A stretch of 8,573 bases of DNA from JAKATY01 sp038876335 (lineage in GTDB: Archaea > Micrarchaeota > Micrarchaeia > Micrarchaeales > Micrarchaeaceae), in assembly GCA_038876335.1 (NCBI GenBank), contig JAVYYS010000026.1, positions 1 through 8,573 on the forward strand, in the 5' to 3' direction. Positions within the stretch are counted from its first letter, which is position 1, and each line of letters starts with the position of its first letter. The notes beneath the pieces are model-generated. The model ran no database searches. It was not told where the DNA came from and saw only the letters and a program-made list of their open reading frames with translations. Positions 5,515 through 8,573 of the stretch are shown piece by piece. The translations under genes and the position numbers were made by a program.

Positions 5515-6447
5515 TTATTCGGCATAGATATGTGTCCCAGAAACTCCTTTAAGTATATCTTCGAGTTTCATCAGGTTGCCTATGTATGCTTTCCTATTCC
5601 TATCGCCTTCAACAAACTTTATGCATGCTTCTACCTTTGGTTTTATGGTTCCTTCCTCAAAAGTACTGAGTATGCTTTGCATGTATCCTGCAGAAGCGCG
5701 TTTTATTGGGCCTCTCTTGTTTTTGAAATCCTTGTACACGTAATCCACGTCGGTGAGTATTATTAACCGGTCTGCATCTATGCCGTTTGCAAGAACCAGA
5801 CTTGCAAGGTCTTTGTCTATAACAGCATCGACCCCCTTAAACGCTTTGCCTATTTTAACTACTGGTATCCCCCCGCCTCCTCCAGCTATCACCATTTCAC
5901 CCCTTTCAAGCATTTTGCCTATCTCGCCTATCTCTAACACCTCTTTTGGATAAGGCGAAGAGACAACCCTTCTGTAGCCGCCGCCCTCCTTTATATACCG
6001 AAAGCGCGCAATTTTGATCTCGGCTTCAAGCTTCCTCTTTGTATAAATAGGTCCGACGGGCTTGGTGGGGTTTTTGAATGCTATATCCTCTTTGTCCACT
6101 ACGACATGTGTTATAATTGCGCCTATCCCCCTTTTCGCGCCTATTTTGAAAAGGGAATTGCGCAAGGCGGTTGCAAGTATAGAACCAATCGAGCCTTGAG
6201 TTTCGGCGTTCATAAGAAAAAGCGGAAGCATTGGAAGTTCCCTCTTCGAGAGTTCATTCTTTATTATCTCGTCTCCCACCTGCGGCCCGTTTCCGTGAGT
6301 TATCACTAGCATCGCATTTCTCTTCACTGCCGCCCTCGCAATCGTATCCATAGCTCTGCTCGCATTTCTAATTTCACTCAATGCAAACTGTTTCTCTTTT
6401 GGTCCAAGAAGCGCATTCCCCCCAAGTGCCACAACCCATTTCTCCAT
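5515..6447 (-). CDS. arcC: carbamate kinase
   Basis: Cytoplasmic amino-acid-kinase-fold enzyme that interconverts carbamoyl phosphate + ADP with carbamate + ATP, usually making ATP from arginine or agmatine breakdown or, in some archaea, supplying carbamoyl phosphate. Numbering from ATG 6447 gives 310 residues, the family's standard length. Motifs in order: ALGGNALL (7-14), THGNGPQVG (50-58), QGSIG (84-88), NPTKPVGPIYTK (126-137), AGGGGGIPVV (188-197), VIDKDLASLVLA (209-220), LTDVDYVY (231-238) and the KPKVEAC segment (269-275). A GTG at 6462 also opens the frame, but it overlaps GAGGT, which looks like the ribosome binding site of ATG 6447. The gene is divergent from the HAD gene. No arginine deiminase or ornithine carbamoyltransferase gene is in the window, so the source of carbamoyl phosphate is unknown. 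Confidence 0.93.
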   Translation of the reverse strand: MEKWVVALGGNALLGPKEKQFALSEIRNASRAMDTIARAAVKRNAMLVITHGNGPQVGDEIIKNELSKRELPMLPLFLMNAETQGSIGSILATALRNSLFKIGAKRGIGAIITHVVVDKEDIAFKNPTKPVGPIYTKRKLEAEIKIARFRYIKEGGGYRRVVSSPYPKEVLEIGEIGKMLERGEMVIAGGGGGIPVVKIGKAFKGVDAVIDKDLASLVLANGIDADRLIILTDVDYVYKDFKNKRGPIKRASAGYMQSILSTFEEGTIKPKVEACIKFVEGDRNRKAYIGNLMKLEDILKGVSGTHIYAE

Positions 6448-6504
6448 AATATAGTACCTCACAAAAACTATTTATGTCTTGGTTGCTAGATCAATGTGAT
6501 AATT
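6448..6504. promoter_or_regulatory. divergent promoter region between arcC and the HAD operon
   Basis: These 57 bases separate two divergent starts. AAAAACTATTTATGTC (6463-6478) is TATA-like and well placed to start HAD-operon transcription only a few bases before ATG 6505. The same stretch, or ATAATTATC read on the minus strand near 6500, could serve arcC. GAGGT on the minus strand (6460-6456) is the likely arcC ribosome binding site. Exact boxes cannot be fixed by eye. Confidence 0.4.
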
Positions 6505-7134
6505 ATGCATAGTAATAATCCAGAACCGAAAAGCAACCAAATAAAACTTATAATTTTCGACCTTGGCGGAGTGATAATAGATTTTACCGAGGATAAGTAC
6601 TTTAGCTACCTTAGCAAAGAGAGTGGAATTCCGGCAAGCAAGATATCCAACATCTTTGGTGAATTGATAGAAAAGATGGAATCGGATAGAATGCGGCTTT
6701 CCGAGATGGAAGAAATAGTGAAAAAGCGCCTCGGAATAAACAAAAACAAAATACGGTGGTCTAGCGTGTTTTATGAACTTTCTCATGTTAATCAGGATGT
6801 TAAGAGCATGATGTTAAAACTCAAGAAAAACTATAGAATCGCAATACTTTCAAATATAAGCAGGAGCCGTTTTCTAGAATCTCTTAAATTAATCAAAGGC
6901 GTACCTTATGAGAGGTATTTCGCATCGGTATTTCTACACCTTAGGAAACCAGACCCACGCATATACCTCTATGCTTTACGCAAGATGCATGTACTTCCTG
7001 CTGAATCGATTTTCATAGACAACAGGGTAGAAAATGTAAGAGGCGCAGAAGCAGTTGGTATGCACGGCATATTATTTAAAAGCGCAGCAGACCTTGAAAA
7101 CAAGCTTGCTAAATTAGGGGTGAAATTGCAGTAA
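6505..7134 (+). CDS. HAD-superfamily hydrolase (subfamily IA-like)
   Basis: Haloacid dehalogenase-superfamily protein of 209 residues from ATG 6505, most likely a small-molecule phosphatase; the substrate is unknown. Motif I is IIFDLGGVIIDF, with nucleophile D19. Motif II is ILSN (S116), motif III LRKPDP (K148), and motif IV IFIDNRVENVRGAEAVGM (D172). The general-acid aspartate normally two residues after the nucleophile is G21, and the second acidic residue of motif IV is N173. The glycine occurs in a known subgroup that includes E. coli YihX (FDLGNV), so it does not by itself mean loss of activity. A helical cap lies between motifs I and II. GTG 6496 is an alternative start, but GTGAT there looks like the ribosome binding site for ATG 6505. 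The stop TAA overlaps the next ATG by one base. Confidence 0.85.
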   Translation: MHSNNPEPKSNQIKLIIFDLGGVIIDFTEDKYFSYLSKESGIPASKISNIFGELIEKMESDRMRLSEMEEIVKKRLGINKNKIRWSSVFYELSHVNQDVKSMMLKLKKNYRIAILSNISRSRFLESLKLIKGVPYERYFASVFLHLRKPDPRIYLYALRKMHVLPAESIFIDNRVENVRGAEAVGMHGILFKSAADLENKLAKLGVKLQ

Positions 7135-7988
7135 TGTCTAGTTTAAGTGCTATAATAGAAAGAATAGTGGCGGGGCGCTGGATAGCCGGAGAGCAAATAG
7201 ATGACGCACTGCGCGAAGCCAAAAGATTTAATGCGGCAGGAATTAGAGCGATAATAAACGAATTGGGCGAGGATTATACAGATATAAAAAGTGTTTCAAA
7301 GTCAGTGCATATATTTGAAAGGCTGATCAGCAGAATTCATTCTGAGCATATTCTTGCAGACGTTTCAGTCAAGCCCACCCAGCTGGGCTTGCTCATAAGC
7401 AAAAAGCTTTTCGAAGAGAACCTGAGACAGCTGTCCTCTTATGCAAATTCAGTAGGTATCTTCCTGTGGGTAGACATGGAAGACAAACCTACTGTTGAAG
7501 ATACCATAGACGTTTTTTTCAAAATCGCGCCGCGCAGGAAAATCGGGCTGTGCATTCAATCATACATGAAGCGAAGCATGTCTGATATAAGGAGGCTTGT
7601 AAAGGCTGGATTTGTAGTGCGCCTTGTAAAAGGGGCATATTCCCTCTCTGATGAGACTTATAGCACGCGCAGAGAAATAACAGAAAATTACCTTCGCCTA
7701 ATGCTTTACCTCTTCCGCAACTTGCCCGAGTTTACAATTGCTACGCACGATCTCGGAATTATAGAAAAGGCATTAAAGCTTAACTTAAGATATAAAAGAA
7801 AAGTAACGTACGCTATGCTGAAAGGGGTGCGCAACCGGTATCTCAGGTTGCTTTCTGAAAAAGGAGAGCATGTCTCAGTTTACATCCCTTTTGGGAGGGA
7901 GTGGGTCGCATACTCGTATAGGCGCCTTCGTGAAGCAGGTCATATGTCGCTTATATTGAAATCTATATTTGAGAAGCAGGGAATTTGA
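7134..7988 (+). CDS. putA: proline dehydrogenase (FAD-dependent)
   Basis: Single-domain proline dehydrogenase that oxidises L-proline to pyrroline-5-carboxylate with FAD, passing electrons on to an acceptor, usually at the membrane. At 284 residues it matches monofunctional archaeal and bacterial forms. TIM-barrel motifs appear in order: VSVKPTQLGL (77-86), FLWVDMED (110-117), IGLCIQSYMKRS (137-148), VRLVKGAYS (162-170), TIATHD (201-206), YAMLKGVR (226-233) and the substrate-binding helix YIPFGREWVAYSYRRLRE (250-267), with the paired arginines R263 and R264. GGGGTGA (7117-7123) is a strong ribosome binding site 10 bases before the ATG, inside the HAD gene. The junctions, TAATG upstream and zero bases downstream, indicate one operon. 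No pyrroline-5-carboxylate dehydrogenase gene is visible nearby. Confidence 0.9.
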   Translation: MSSLSAIIERIVAGRWIAGEQIDDALREAKRFNAAGIRAIINELGEDYTDIKSVSKSVHIFERLISRIHSEHILADVSVKPTQLGLLISKKLFEENLRQLSSYANSVGIFLWVDMEDKPTVEDTIDVFFKIAPRRKIGLCIQSYMKRSMSDIRRLVKAGFVVRLVKGAYSLSDETYSTRREITENYLRLMLYLFRNLPEFTIATHDLGIIEKALKLNLRYKRKVTYAMLKGVRNRYLRLLSEKGEHVSVYIPFGREWVAYSYRRLREAGHMSLILKSIFEKQGI

Positions 7989-8573
7989 ATGGCAAAGCAA
8001 AAGAGACCAAAGAAAAGCGAGAATTTCTCTGAATGGTACACAAGCGTACTGATAGATTCAGAGTTTATAGATTACTCCCCAGTCTCAGGTGCGATAGTGT
8101 TTAGACCTAACAGCTACTTCGCCTGGGAGGAGATAAGGAAAGCTACGGATCTCATGTTCAAAAATTCCGGGATCCAAAATGTCTACTTCCCTATGTTCAT
8201 ACCAGAGCGCCTCCTTGAAAAGGAAAAAGAGCACGTAGAAGGGTTTTCTCCAGAAGTGGCATGGGTTACTCAAGCAGGCAGCACAAAGTTAGAAGAAAGA
8301 CTTGCGATAAGGCCCACATCAGAAACGATAATGTATGAGGTTGCAGCGCGATGGATAAAATCTTGGCGCGATTTGCCATTGCGCATGAACCAATGGAACA
8401 ATGTAGTGCGTTGGGAGTTTAGGCATCCAACCCCATTTTTGCGAAGCCGCGAATTCTTGTGGAATGAAGGACATACTATCTTCGCAACAAGAGAGGAAGC
8501 CGAAGCTGAAAGGGAAGAAATACTTGGGATCTATTCAACCATATTAAAGGATTATTTGGCACTTCCAGGCATA
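7989..8573 (+). CDS. proS: prolyl-tRNA synthetase, archaeal/eukaryotic type (3' end outside window)
   Basis: Class II aminoacyl-tRNA synthetase that charges tRNA-Pro with proline. Only the first 195 codons are present; the frame is still open at the window end. The start NFSEWYTSVLIDSEFIDYSPVSGAIVFRP (12-40) is cut here as NFSEWYTSV, SEFIDYSPVSG and AIVFRP, which are typical of the archaeal/eukaryotic form. Motif 1 follows around FPMFIPE (67-73). RPTSETIMY (108-116) binds substrate, and motif 2 is VVRWEFRHPTPFLRSREF (139-156) followed by LWNEGHT (157-163). The C-terminal zinc-binding region, anticodon domain and motif 3 would lie beyond the edge; the usual family length is about 480 residues. 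The ATG comes directly after the proline dehydrogenase TGA, with AGGGA about seven bases ahead. It is therefore probably co-transcribed with a proline-consuming enzyme. Confidence 0.95.
   Translation, partial: MAKQKRPKKSENFSEWYTSVLIDSEFIDYSPVSGAIVFRPNSYFAWEEIRKATDLMFKNSGIQNVYFPMFIPERLLEKEKEHVEGFSPEVAWVTQAGSTKLEERLAIRPTSETIMYEVAARWIKSWRDLPLRMNQWNNVVRWEFRHPTPFLRSREFLWNEGHTIFATREEAEAEREEILGIYSTILKDYLALPGI

Noticed and set aside
5515..6447. Isopentenyl phosphate kinase, suggested by the amino-acid-kinase fold next to mevalonate genes
   Set aside because: Length of 310 residues and motifs such as THGNGPQVG, NPTKPVGPIY and VIDKDLAS are those of carbamate kinase. Isopentenyl phosphate kinases are about 250 residues with different substrate motifs, and the classical route here does not need one.

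Overview
The window looks like archaeal chromosome. Supporting signs are an archaeal/eukaryotic-type prolyl-tRNA synthetase, a DUF929 thioredoxin-like protein (a mostly archaeal family), TATA-like promoter elements, and GGTG/GGGG-type ribosome binding sites just ahead of most starts. Dense packing with touching or overlapping genes would suit a small-genome lineage such as the acidophilic ARMAN/Micrarchaeota-type archaea or a Thermoplasmata/Sulfolobales relative, but that placement is only a guess from gene content.

Layout: (1) 1-1520, plus strand: a PAP2-type membrane phosphatase (its 5' end may lie outside the window), then a membrane-anchored DUF929 protein with a CPYC motif. (2) 1574-4968, minus strand: a mevalonate cluster read as mevalonate kinase, then diphosphomevalonate decarboxylase, then phosphomevalonate kinase. 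With acetoacetyl-CoA-derived mevalonate this is the complete classical route to isopentenyl diphosphate, which is uncommon in archaea. The decarboxylase and phosphomevalonate kinase genes abut. (3) 4922 to about 5285, minus strand: the relic of an IS200/IS605-family (IS1341/TnpB) element, made of a 79-codon collapsed tnpB, a typical right-end hairpin, and a second hairpin with the same loop upstream. (4) 5205-5514: no convincing gene. (5) 5515-6447, minus strand: carbamate kinase. (6) 6505-8573, plus strand: a compact operon of a HAD-family hydrolase, proline dehydrogenase and prolyl-tRNA synthetase (the last running off the window), with junctions of one-base overlap and zero bases.

The most striking feature is the junction between (2) and (3). 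The tnpB fossil's stop overlaps the mevalonate kinase start as ATGA. The mevalonate kinase ribosome binding site, start codon and about its first 16 codons, including the transposon's right-end hairpin, appear to come from the mobile element. An essential isoprenoid gene therefore seems to have had its 5' end rebuilt from an IS605 right end, with the tnpB remnant as a coupled leader ORF.

Functionally the window joins isoprenoid precursor (hence archaeal lipid) synthesis, a possible polyprenyl or lipid phosphatase, carbamoyl-phosphate/ATP metabolism, and two competing fates of proline: oxidation and tRNA charging.
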